DNA from: Acidobacteriota bacterium
GTDB lineage: Bacteria; Acidobacteriota; Thermoanaerobaculia; Multivoradales; JAHEKO01
Direction: 5' to 3'
DNA length: 7,839 bases
NCBI GenBank assembly: GCA_024638355.1
Contig: JAHEKO010000165.1
Span: 1 to 7,839, forward strand
A model generated the notes under the pieces. The model saw nothing but the letters and a program-made list of their open reading frames with translations. It searched no databases and was not told the origin of the DNA. The translations under genes were made by a program, and so were the position numbers. Below are positions 1 to 6,208 of the stretch, in pieces (the first letter of the stretch is position 1; each line of letters begins with the position of its first letter).

Positions 1-1
1 C

Positions 2-274
2 TCCGGCATGGGTATCGAGTCGAGCCACCAGCTGCGCGTCGGCGCCAGCTACGTCTTCCGGGTGCAGATCGGCGAGGAGAGCTTCGGCATGCCCGGCAAG
101 GTCGAATGGTGCCGCTTCGCCGGCTCCAACGGCACCAAGGGAGCCGATCCCGCCGCGGTCTACAAGGCCGGAGTCTCTTTCGCGTCGGGCCCGGCCAGGC
201 AGAGTTGGTCGTCGGCCTTGCAGCGCCTGGTCGAGGCCGGAATCGAACCGGTGGCGGTCCATTCGGCCGTCTGA
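2..274 (+). CDS. PilZ-domain protein, C-terminal part (5' end outside window)
   Basis: The frame is open to the left edge, so this is the tail of a longer gene. The ATG at 8 is probably internal, because the two codons before it (Ser-Gly) continue a typical PilZ motif. The first visible residues, SGMGIES, match the end of the PilZ signature (D/N)xSxxG followed by a hydrophobic strand. They are followed by strands with the usual PilZ spacing, then KVEWCRF and YKAGVSF, which matches the common 'V.W.r...GV.F' ending of PilZ beta-barrels. PilZ domains bind cyclic-di-GMP and control motility, polysaccharide export or transcription. The N-terminal RxxxR part of the binding site would lie outside the window, so ligand binding cannot be judged, nor can fusion to another domain. 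The final 25 residues form a probable C-terminal helix. The gene converges on the ABC permease with only 4 bases between the stop codons. Confidence 0.72.
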   Translation, partial: SGMGIESSHQLRVGASYVFRVQIGEESFGMPGKVEWCRFAGSNGTKGADPAAVYKAGVSFASGPARQSWSSALQRLVEAGIEPVAVHSAV

Positions 275-278
275 CCCG

Positions 279-1616
279 CTAGGCGTAGCGGATCCAACGC
301 CAGATCTCGGGAAGCGACGGCTTCTTGCCGTACATCAGGATTCCGACGCGGTAGACGCGCGCCGAGATCCAGATCATTCCCCAGGTCACACCGATGGTCA
401 GCAGGTAGCCGAGCGCCACCTGCCACCACGGCGGCGCCTTCACGGCCAATCGCAGCAGCATCAGGAGCGGCGTGAAAACGGGGATCAGCGAGCTCACGAC
501 CGACAGAGTCGAGTCCGGGTCGTTGAGCACCATCCAGAAGAGCAGCATCGGCGCCACCACGAAGACTGCGCCGATGCTCGCGAACTGCTGCGCCTCCTGG
601 ACGTTGCTGAACGCGGCCCCGACCGAGCCGTAGAAGCTCGAGAAGAGGAGAAAGCCGAGCACGAAGAAGGCGAAGAAATGGACGACGAGCGAAGGCGCGA
701 GGGTCGGAACCTCGAAGCGACCGGCGAGCCAGCTCATTCGCGCCACCACCTGGGGCAGCGTGAGCAGGGCTACGGTGCCGAGCCAGATGACGAGCTGGGT
801 CAGGGCGACACAGCAGATCCCGGCCAGCTTGCCCGCCATCAGCTCGACCGGCCGGGTGGTCGCGACGATCACCTCGACGATGCGCGAGCTCTTTTCCTCG
901 AGCACGCCGAGCATCACCTGCTGGCCGTAGACCAGGATCGCGATGTAGAGCAGAAAGAAGAGGAGATAGGCGAGCACCACGCCGGTGGCCGCCTGCTCCT
1001 CGCGGCTGCCGGCCTCGGTGACCCGCAAGGTGGCGAGGTCGACCGATCGGCCCAGCCGCTCGATCTCGTCGGGATCGAGGCCAGCCTCGGCGAGCCGGAA
1101 AGCGCGGATGATGCGCGAAGCGGCGCGCGTCAGGCGCTCCTGGGTCACGAAGTTCGAGACGCTTTCGGCGTGATACTCGACGCGGTCTTCCGCCAGCCCG
1201 TCCTCGCTGATCCAGAGCCAGGCGTCGATATCGCCGGCCAGAACCCGGCGGTCCAACCCGGCTCGCTGTTCGGCCAGGTCTGCCGCCGGCGCCTCCAGAA
1301 TGGGCACGAATCCCTGGAGTTTCTCCTCCAGGGCCGCGGCTTCGGCTCCGGGCAGGGCCTCCTCGATCTGCTCCGTCAAGCGCTCGAGCCGGGCCGACTC
1401 GGTCAGCTCCGCGGCCAGCCGCTCGCCAATCTGGCCGGTCGTGTCGACGATGACCATGCGATGGGCGCTCGTGGTTCGGGTCAGGAGCAGCGCCGGAAGC
1501 ACCAGCACGGCGCCCATGAACAGCGGCAGGCCGACCGTGGCGATCCAGAAGCCCTTGGTGCGGATACGCGCGAGGTACTCGCGAGCGGCGATTACGCGGA
1601 GGTTGTCAAGTCGCAT
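279..1616 (-). CDS. ABC-2 type permease, NatB-like (COG1668 type)
   Basis: This is a 445-residue inner-membrane subunit of an ABC exporter. The start REYLARIRTKGFWI (residues 12-25) is the cytoplasmic lead-in typical of NatB/YhaP-like permeases. A first membrane helix lies at about 23-46. A large hydrophilic extracytoplasmic domain of about 160 residues follows (about 50-208), and then a block of six hydrophobic segments at about 212-230, 264-286, 309-328, 345-365, 372-390 and 399-419. The segment VLEEKSSRIVEVIVATTRP (238-256), between the second and third helices, is the conserved cytoplasmic coupling motif of this family. The gene overlaps the end of the upstream ATPase gene by 11 bases, and no clear Shine-Dalgarno is visible, so translation is probably coupled. 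Known family members include the Bacillus NatAB sodium exporter, but the substrate cannot be read from sequence and may be a peptide, antibiotic or lipid-like compound. Confidence 0.88.
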   Translation of the reverse strand: MRLDNLRVIAAREYLARIRTKGFWIATVGLPLFMGAVLVLPALLLTRTTSAHRMVIVDTTGQIGERLAAELTESARLERLTEQIEEALPGAEAAALEEKLQGFVPILEAPAADLAEQRAGLDRRVLAGDIDAWLWISEDGLAEDRVEYHAESVSNFVTQERLTRAASRIIRAFRLAEAGLDPDEIERLGRSVDLATLRVTEAGSREEQAATGVVLAYLLFFLLYIAILVYGQQVMLGVLEEKSSRIVEVIVATTRPVELMAGKLAGICCVALTQLVIWLGTVALLTLPQVVARMSWLAGRFEVPTLAPSLVVHFFAFFVLGFLLFSSFYGSVGAAFSNVQEAQQFASIGAVFVVAPMLLFWMVLNDPDSTLSVVSSLIPVFTPLLMLLRLAVKAPPWWQVALGYLLTIGVTWGMIWISARVYRVGILMYGKKPSLPEIWRWIRYA

Positions 1617-2511
1617 CGCGCACCGATCCGATGAAGATCTCCTCCAGGCTCGGCTCCTCGGAGCGGAATTCCCGCACGGCGAGAAAGCCGACCAGCTCGC
1701 GCAGCACGTCGGCGCCCTCGACTCCGGGAGTGAGCATCAGCTTGATCGCGTCGTCGTGCCGCACGGCGCTCTCGACGCCGGCGACGTCCGCGGCGCGCTC
1801 GACCTCGCCGGTCGCCACCAATCGGTAGGCGTTGCTGCCGTGACGCCGCTTGATCTCGTCGAGGGGTCCGGAGAGGATGGCGCGGCCGCCCGAGATCAGG
1901 CAGATCTCGTCGCAGAGCTTTTCGGCCTGCTCCATGATGTGGGTGGAGAAGATGACGGTGCGGCCGCCGTCGCGATAGTCGGCCAGCAGCTCCTTGAACA
2001 GGCCCTGGTTGATCGGATCGAGACCCGAGAACGGCTCGTCGAGGATGAGGATCTGCGGCTCGTGGAGGACGGTTCCGACGAGCTGGACCTTCTGCTGCAT
2101 CCCCTTGGAGAGCTCCTCGACCTTCTTCAGCGCCCACGAGGCGAGGTCGACCCTCTCGAGCCAGCGCCCGGTGGCGGCTGCGGCGTCCGGCCGGGACATG
2201 CCGTGCAGGCGCCCGAGGAAGATCAGATGCTCGTGCACGGACATCTTCGGGTAGAGGCCGCGCTCCTCCGGCAGGTAGCCGACCCGCGCCAGGTCGACAT
2301 CGGTGCGGGCGCGGTCGAAGAAGAGGATCTCGCCGCTGTCGGGCGCGATGATGTTCATGATCATCCGGATCGACGTCGTCTTGCCCGCGCCATTGGGTCC
2401 GAGCAGGCCGAAGATGGTGCCGCCGGGCATCCTCAGGGAGAGGTCGTCGACCGCGCGAAACCGCCCGTAGGACTTGCTGACGCCGCGCAGCTCGACGGAG
2501 GGGGGTGGCAT
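1606..2511 (-). CDS. ABC transporter ATP-binding protein, NatA-like (COG4152 type)
   Basis: This 301-residue cytoplasmic ATPase powers the NatB-like permease encoded directly downstream. Visible motifs are Walker A GPNGAGKT (38-45), an ABC signature degenerated to LSKGM (134-138), Walker B ILILDEP (154-160), a D-loop SGLD (162-165) and the switch His at FSTH (191). The Q-loop region reads GYLPEERGLYPKM (79-90), with Glu in place of the usual Gln; this PEERGLY variant is characteristic of the NatA/YhaQ group. About 85 residues after the switch form the C-terminal extension (DUF4162-like) seen in exporters of this type. The start at 2511 (MPPPSVELRG) was chosen because the fold begins immediately after it and a TACAAT -10 hexamer sits 7 bases upstream. 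A longer in-frame extension to 2640 would run into the receptor's signal-peptide region and has no domain content. It is the first gene of a two-gene operon. Confidence 0.92.
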   Translation of the reverse strand: MPPPSVELRGVSKSYGRFRAVDDLSLRMPGGTIFGLLGPNGAGKTTSIRMIMNIIAPDSGEILFFDRARTDVDLARVGYLPEERGLYPKMSVHEHLIFLGRLHGMSRPDAAAATGRWLERVDLASWALKKVEELSKGMQQKVQLVGTVLHEPQILILDEPFSGLDPINQGLFKELLADYRDGGRTVIFSTHIMEQAEKLCDEICLISGGRAILSGPLDEIKRRHGSNAYRLVATGEVERAADVAGVESAVRHDDAIKLMLTPGVEGADVLRELVGFLAVREFRSEEPSLEEIFIGSVRDAT

Positions 2512-2518
2512 CCGGCCG

Positions 2519-2524
2519 ATTGTA
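2519..2524 (-). promoter_or_regulatory. -10 hexamer of the ABC exporter operon (probably leaderless)
   Basis: On the minus strand this reads TACAAT, five of six matches to the bacterial consensus TATAAT, in an otherwise very GC-rich spacer. Only 7 bases separate it from the ATG at 2511, so a transcript starting at the usual distance would begin at or next to the start codon. No Shine-Dalgarno sequence is present. I see no convincing -35 element. Confidence 0.5.
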
Positions 2525-2556
2525 CGTGCTCGTCCGGCCGGCGGGGGAACCTGGTG

Positions 2557-2586
2557 TGGACCGGCACGCAGCTCGCATGGTAGAAC
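2557..2586 (+). promoter_or_regulatory. Candidate promoter of the TonB-dependent receptor gene
   Basis: A -35-like TGGACC (2557-2562) and an extended -10 made of TGG plus TAGAAC (2578-2586) are separated by 18 bases (2563-2580). The -10 ends 17 bases before the chosen ATG at 2604, which would give a leader of about ten bases. No clear Shine-Dalgarno sequence lies between them. It would be divergent to the ABC operon promoter within the same 92-base spacer. The match is weak, and the call rests mainly on position. Confidence 0.3.
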
Positions 2587-2603
2587 CCGCCGGGCGCCCA
2601 GCC

Positions 2604-4721
2604 ATGCGATCACGACGACTCCTTCTACCGCTCCTTCCACTGCTCGCCTGGGCCTTTGCGGCGCCCTCCCGGGCGGCCGTCGAGGGGCGTGTGCTGGCCG
2701 CCGCCGGCACGCCGATCGAGCACGCCCGGGTGCGAACGGCGTCCGACGGAAGTTTCGTCTTCTCGGACATGAATGGCCGATTCCGCCTGCCGGAGGCCGA
2801 GGCTCCCCTCGAGCTGACCGTCACGCACTCGCGGTTTCAGTCGCGGACGGTGCGGGTGGAGACGGAAGATGTGCCGGTCGAGATCACCCTCGAGGTCAAG
2901 CAGGAGATCTACGAATCGATCGCGGTGACCGCCAACCCCGGCGAAAGGAACTTCTCGCCGGTGAGCGTGGCGAGCAGCGTGCTCGACCCGGCGAAGCTGG
3001 TGGCGCCGCCCAACACGATCGCCGAGATCGTCACCTCGATGCCCGGGGTCTCCGAGAACGGCCAGGGAGGAATCTTCCAGACCTACTCGGTGCGGGGCGT
3101 CTCTCGGCAGCGGGTGATGACCCTGGTATCGGGCATGCGCATCGTCGGCGAGCGGCGCGCGGGGGTCTCGGCCTCCTTCGTCGATCCGCTGTTGGTCGGA
3201 GCGGCCGACGTCCTGCGCGGCCCATCTTCGACCTACTACGGCTCCGGCGCGCTGGGTGGGGTCGTGCAGCTCTTTCCCCGCACGCACGAAGGCTGGTCGA
3301 TCGAGAGCGGTTTCGACAGCCGCGGCGACGAGGCGCGCCAGATGGTCGGCTGGGGCGACGGCGACTGGAGCGTCGGCTTCGCCTATCGCAACGCCGGGAG
3401 CTCCGAGACGCCGGCCGGCGACGAGCTCAACACCGGCTTCCGGCAGACATCGGCCACCGCCGAGCGGACCTGGACCCGGGGCGCCCTCGAGTACAGCGTG
3501 CTGGCGATCGGCTCGGCGGGGCGCGACATTCAGAAGTCGAACATCGACTTTCCGGAGCGGGTCACCGTCTATCCGGAGGAGAACCACGCGCTCGTGCGAT
3601 TCGAGGCACGCTCCGAGGCGGGCTGGGAGCTGACCGCCTACGCCCACCCCAACGACCTCGAGACCCGGGTGTCGCGATCCGACAGACGGGTCGACACCGT
3701 CGAGAACGATGCTGTCGACGGCGGCTTCAAGTGGCAACAGCGGCGACAGGCTTCGGACCAGACCATGGTGCGCTACGGCATCGACTACTTCGGGCGCCGC
3801 TCGGTCGACGCGCGCGAGACCAATCGGCGCGTGGTCGGTGGCGCGCCGATCGTGACCGGGAGTCAGCAGACCCTGGACGGCGGGGAGGAGGACGAGGCGG
3901 GGCTGTTCGGCGCCCTGGAGCACAACGTCGGCAGGTCGACCTTCATCCTGGGGGGACGCTTTGCCTACCAGCGGCAGCGCAACGCCGGAGCGCCGAGCAC
4001 CGACGACGGCGCCCTGACCGGCTTCGCCGGCGTCGTTACCCCCCTGAGTCAGGGATTGGAGCTGGTCGCCAACGTCGGCTCCGGGCTACGCTTTCCGTCG
4101 CTGAGCGAGCGCTTCTTCAGCGGCACCACCGGGCGCGGCTTCGTGCGCGGCAACGCGGCACTCGAGCCGGAGCGCTCGCTGAACATCGATGGCGGCCTGC
4201 GCTGGTACGGTCAAAAGCTCTTTCTGGCCGGCTACGTGTTCCGGAACGAGATCGACGACTACATCGAGCGCATCGAGGTCGCCGATCGGGAGCTGACCTT
4301 CGTCAACCTCACCTCGGGCACCATCGAGGGCGTGGAGCTCGAGGGCTTCTTCAAGTTCGACGCCGTATGGTCGCTCGAGTTCGGGGGACACCTGATGGAG
4401 GGCCGCGACGACGACAACGGACCGCTGGCGGACATTCCCGCCGGCAGCTTCTACCTCGGGCCGCGCTGGCGGCGCGGGGCCTGGAGCTGGGAAGTTCGCC
4501 TCGAGGCGCGGCAGAGCAAGGACGATCCGGGCGGCGGTGAGAAGCCGATCCCTTCCGTCAACCTCTTGTCGGGCACGGTGACCTGGGAGCTCGCGCCCGG
4601 GCTCGCGCTGACCCTGAGCGCGCGCAATCTGCTCGACGAGGAGTACTTCAACTCCGCCGACAGCGACGTGCCGCTGGCCGCCGCACGGTCCGCTTCGCTC
4701 TCCTTCCGCTGGCAGCCCTAG
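2604..4721 (+). CDS. TonB-dependent outer-membrane receptor with carboxypeptidase-regulatory-like N-terminal domain
   Basis: This 705-residue outer-membrane beta-barrel is energised by TonB-ExbBD for uptake of a scarce ligand such as an iron complex, cobalamin or an oligomer. Residues 1-24 are a signal peptide (positive start, Leu-rich core, PSRA before AVEG). Residues 26-100 look like a CarboxypepD_reg-like beta-sandwich (VEGRVLAAAGTPIEHARV through a strand-rich stretch). EIYESIAVTA (101-110) is a TonB-box-like segment. The plug spans about 112-225 and includes the typical VLRGPSSTYYGSGALGGVVQ (203-222). The rest is the barrel, with the family-typical stretch GLRFPSLSERFF (494-505), GNAALEPERS (516-525) and ARNLLDEEYF (673-682). 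Length is normal for this class. The start at 2604 gives the signal peptide; ATGs at 2577 and 2505 would put charged residues in front of it. The terminal residues are FRWQP rather than ending on an aromatic residue. No substrate-specific neighbour is present, so the ligand is unknown. Confidence 0.92.
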   Translation: MRSRRLLLPLLPLLAWAFAAPSRAAVEGRVLAAAGTPIEHARVRTASDGSFVFSDMNGRFRLPEAEAPLELTVTHSRFQSRTVRVETEDVPVEITLEVKQEIYESIAVTANPGERNFSPVSVASSVLDPAKLVAPPNTIAEIVTSMPGVSENGQGGIFQTYSVRGVSRQRVMTLVSGMRIVGERRAGVSASFVDPLLVGAADVLRGPSSTYYGSGALGGVVQLFPRTHEGWSIESGFDSRGDEARQMVGWGDGDWSVGFAYRNAGSSETPAGDELNTGFRQTSATAERTWTRGALEYSVLAIGSAGRDIQKSNIDFPERVTVYPEENHALVRFEARSEAGWELTAYAHPNDLETRVSRSDRRVDTVENDAVDGGFKWQQRRQASDQTMVRYGIDYFGRRSVDARETNRRVVGGAPIVTGSQQTLDGGEEDEAGLFGALEHNVGRSTFILGGRFAYQRQRNAGAPSTDDGALTGFAGVVTPLSQGLELVANVGSGLRFPSLSERFFSGTTGRGFVRGNAALEPERSLNIDGGLRWYGQKLFLAGYVFRNEIDDYIERIEVADRELTFVNLTSGTIEGVELEGFFKFDAVWSLEFGGHLMEGRDDDNGPLADIPAGSFYLGPRWRRGAWSWEVRLEARQSKDDPGGGEKPIPSVNLLSGTVTWELAPGLALTLSARNLLDEEYFNSADSDVPLAAARSASLSFRWQP

Positions 4722-4742
4722 CCTGGCCTCGCCGCGGTCGTC

Positions 4743-4751
4743 TGCTATTCT
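4743..4751 (+). promoter_or_regulatory. Extended -10 element before the GlsB-like gene
   Basis: TGC followed by TATTCT forms an extended -10 (TGnTATnnT pattern) 12 bases before the ATG at 4764. The implied leader is only a few bases long, and no Shine-Dalgarno is present between it and the start. No convincing -35 is visible, which fits an extended -10 promoter. It lies in the 42-base spacer after the receptor stop codon, so this small gene need not depend on read-through from the receptor. Confidence 0.45.
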
Positions 4752-4763
4752 CCCGCGGTATCG

Positions 4764-5009
4764 ATGAAGATCCTGGGCATACTGGTGGTCGGCGCCGTCG
4801 CCGGATGGCTGGCCGGCCTGCTGATGAAGGGCCGCGGCTACGGGCTGCTGGGCAACATCGGTGTCGGAGTGGTCGGCGCGGTCGTCGGCGGCTACCTCTT
4901 CGGCTGGCTCGGCATCTCGATCGGCCCCGGGCTGTTGGGCGCGATCATCCGGGCGCTGGTCGGCGCGCTCGTGCTGCTCTTCCTGGTCGGCCTGATCAAG
5001 CGTGGCTGA
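4764..5009 (+). CDS. GlsB/YeaQ/YmgE-family small membrane protein
   Basis: This 81-residue, almost wholly hydrophobic protein has three predicted membrane helices at about 1-21, 28-49 and 57-78. The sequence AGWLAGLLMKGRGYGLLGNI (13-32), followed by GVGVVGAVVGGYLFGWLG, is the recognisable hallmark of the 'transglycosylase-associated' or GlsB/YeaQ/YmgE stress-response family, including its Gly-rich helix-packing spacing and the Lys-Gly-Arg-Gly loop. The length is normal for the family. Members are often induced by envelope or general stress, but a biochemical role has not been firmly established. The start follows an extended -10 by 12 bases. The 3' end overlaps the convergent hydrolase gene by 14 bases. 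Confidence 0.9.
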   Translation: MKILGILVVGAVAGWLAGLLMKGRGYGLLGNIGVGVVGAVVGGYLFGWLGISIGPGLLGAIIRALVGALVLLFLVGLIKRG

Positions 5010-5682
5010 CGGCAGTCATCCAGCCGGCCGCTCGTTCCGCCAGCTCGTCGAGCGCGTCGTCGTCGGTTCGCCCGGAGCGCTTGAGGACGTGGAAGGAGTG
5101 ATCGCCGCCCTCGACGATGTGCAGGGCGGCGCGCTCACCGAGGTCGCTACAGACCGCCTGCACCAGGTCGAGCCGTGCCAAGCGGTCGCGCGTGCCCTGC
5201 AGAAAGAGCATCGGCAGGCCCACCGCGGCGAGGTGATCGGCGCGCTCGCGACCATCGCGACCCGGTGCATGCAGCGGAAAGCCGAAGAAGACCAGGCCCC
5301 GCACGCCGCCGAGGGGTTCCTCCGAGGCGGCCAGCGACGTCATCCGGCCGCCCATCGACTTGCCGCCGGCGAAGAGCGACAGACCGGCGGCCTCGTCGAC
5401 GCCTCGGGCGACCGCCGCGCGCACGGTGGGCAGCAGCTTCGACGGCCGGTCGGGCCGCTTGCGTCCCTGCTCCATGTAGGGAAACTGATAGCGCAGCACC
5501 GCGATCTGCCGGTCGCACAGCCGCTCGACCAGCGCCTCGAGGAAGCGGTGGCGCATGCCGGCGCCGGCGCCGTGGCCGAGAACGAGAAACGCGCGGGGAT
5601 CGCGAGGCCGATCGATCAGGGCAGAGACCTCGCCGATGCTTTCGCCGACCGGGATGTGGAGCTCGCTGCGCGTGTCGGGCAT
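4996..5682 (-). CDS. Alpha/beta hydrolase, TEX30/COG3571-like
   Basis: This 228-residue probable cytoplasmic hydrolase has no signal peptide. The alpha/beta-hydrolase landmarks are in order: oxyanion-hole region LGHGAGAGM (35-43), the family-specific FPYMEQGRKRPD (67-78), nucleophile elbow GGKSMGGRM (106-114) with Ser109, acid GTRDRL (163-168) with Asp166, and catalytic His195 in GGDHSFHV (192-199). The full catalytic triad is therefore present. The FPYMEQGRK segment and the GKSMGGR elbow are typical of the dienelactone-hydrolase-like family that includes TEX30 and the hydrolase domain of KANSL3. The natural substrate of this family is not known, and an esterase or thioesterase activity would be a guess. 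The start is 14 bases from the divergent MOSC gene, and the stop overlaps the GlsB-like gene by 14 bases. No Shine-Dalgarno is visible ahead of the start. Confidence 0.85.
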   Translation of the reverse strand: MPDTRSELHIPVGESIGEVSALIDRPRDPRAFLVLGHGAGAGMRHRFLEALVERLCDRQIAVLRYQFPYMEQGRKRPDRPSKLLPTVRAAVARGVDEAAGLSLFAGGKSMGGRMTSLAASEEPLGGVRGLVFFGFPLHAPGRDGRERADHLAAVGLPMLFLQGTRDRLARLDLVQAVCSDLGERAALHIVEGGDHSFHVLKRSGRTDDDALDELAERAAGWMTAVSHA

Positions 5683-5685
5683 GGC

Positions 5686-5691
5686 GAGGAG
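5686..5691 (+). promoter_or_regulatory. Shine-Dalgarno site of the MOSC-domain gene
   Basis: GAGGAG ends 5 bases before the ATG at 5697 and fixes that start. It lies within the 14-base spacer between two divergent genes. Confidence 0.6.
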
Positions 5692-5693
5692 AG

Positions 5694-5699
5694 AGTATG
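5694..5699 (-). promoter_or_regulatory. Candidate -10 hexamer of the alpha/beta hydrolase gene
   Basis: The minus strand reads CATACT, matching TATAAT at four of six positions, 11 bases before the hydrolase ATG. The spacing repeats that seen at the GlsB-like gene (12) and the receptor (17). The hexamer lies across the start codon of the divergent MOSC gene, so the two genes would share sequence for initiation in opposite directions. The match is weak on its own. Confidence 0.25.
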
Positions 5700-6146
5700 A
5701 GCGAAGCGAGCGGCCGAGTCGAGAGGATCTGGATCAAGCGCGCGCGGGGCGGCCCGATGGACGCCGTGCCGAGCGCGCGCGCCGTGGCCGGCAGCGGCCT
5801 CGAGGGCAATGCCGACCGGGGCGGCAAGCGTCAGGTGACGCTGTTCAGCGCGGAATGCTGGGCCGACGTGCGCGCCGAGCTGGGAGTCGACGTCGATCCG
5901 CGCCTGCGGCGCGCGAATCTCCTGGTCAGCGGCATCGACTTCTCCGGCCGGCGCGGCCGGACCTTGCGCATCGGCGACTGTCGCATCCTGGTCCGTGGCG
6001 AGACGGTGCCCTGCCGCAGCATGGACGAGACGCAGCCGGGTCTCCAGGAAGCGCTGCGCCCGGACTGGCGGGGTGGGGTGTACGGCGAGGTGCTCGACGA
6101 CGGCGTCATCTCGCTGGGCGATGCGGTGGCCTGGCTACCGGACTGA
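5697..6146 (+). CDS. Small MOSC-domain protein
   Basis: This 149-residue single-domain protein is of the MOSC type (molybdenum cofactor sulfurase C-terminal fold). It shows the family's ordered blocks: GLEGNADRGGKRQVTLFS (34-51), corresponding to the usual 'GleGDrH..GkRqVtL'; RANLLVSGIDF (72-82), corresponding to 'R.NLvv.Gid'; then LRIGDCRILVRGETVPCRSMD (90-110), with the conserved Cys106 in the PC motif. The length matches stand-alone MOSC proteins such as the YiiM-like or COG2258 group. The family is thought to bind or transfer sulfur or handle molybdenum-cofactor-dependent chemistry through the conserved cysteine, but for small stand-alone members the substrate is generally unknown. No molybdoenzyme or cofactor gene is adjacent. 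The start is supported by GAGGAG 5 bases upstream. Its own promoter would have to lie inside the divergent hydrolase gene. Confidence 0.88.
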   Translation: MSEASGRVERIWIKRARGGPMDAVPSARAVAGSGLEGNADRGGKRQVTLFSAECWADVRAELGVDVDPRLRRANLLVSGIDFSGRRGRTLRIGDCRILVRGETVPCRSMDETQPGLQEALRPDWRGGVYGEVLDDGVISLGDAVAWLPD

Positions 6147-6157
6147 GCGCGGGAGCC

Positions 6158-6166
6158 TGCTAGGAT
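6158..6166 (+). promoter_or_regulatory. Extended -10 element before the vWA-like gene
   Basis: TGC followed by TAGGAT lies in the 62-base spacer after the MOSC stop and ends 42 bases before the ATG at 6209. The implied leader of about 35 bases accommodates a normal ribosome-binding site. No clear -35 is visible. Confidence 0.35.
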
Positions 6167-6195
6167 CCGGCTCGACCCGGAGGCCATTGCATCGC

Positions 6196-6204
6196 AAAGG
6201 AGGT
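6196..6204 (+). promoter_or_regulatory. Strong Shine-Dalgarno site of the vWA-like gene
   Basis: AAAGGAGGT ends 4 bases before the ATG at 6209 and is a near-perfect anti-16S match. It is the only consensus-strength ribosome-binding site in the window and fixes the start. It contrasts with the apparently leaderless genes nearby. Confidence 0.8.
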
Positions 6205-6208
6205 CGCG

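Noticed and set aside
678..2583. Plus-strand open frames of 318 and 427 codons opposite the ABC permease and ATPase
   Set aside because: They are low-complexity, Gln/Asp/Arg-rich translations with no motifs, while the minus strand has full Walker, signature and membrane-helix patterns. They are treated as shadows.
2505..2603. Longer receptor starts at 2505 or 2577
   Set aside because: Both place polar and charged residues before the hydrophobic signal-peptide core. The ATG at 2604 gives a standard signal peptide.
2512..2640. Longer ATPase start at 2640
   Set aside because: The 43 extra residues carry no ABC-domain homology and would overlap the receptor's signal peptide. The start at 2511 begins right at the conserved fold and follows a -10 hexamer.
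1592..2824. Minus-strand 410-codon frame in another phase over the ATPase
   Set aside because: It is an Arg/Ala-rich out-of-phase translation of the ATPase gene with no independent start signal or domain.
2625..3923. Minus-strand open frame of 432 codons opposite the receptor
   Set aside because: It has a His/Arg/Gly-rich translation without domain content, and the receptor on the plus strand is complete and well conserved in pattern.
5002..5700. Plus-strand 232-codon frame opposite the hydrolase
   Set aside because: It has no motifs. The minus strand has a complete catalytic triad in the correct order.
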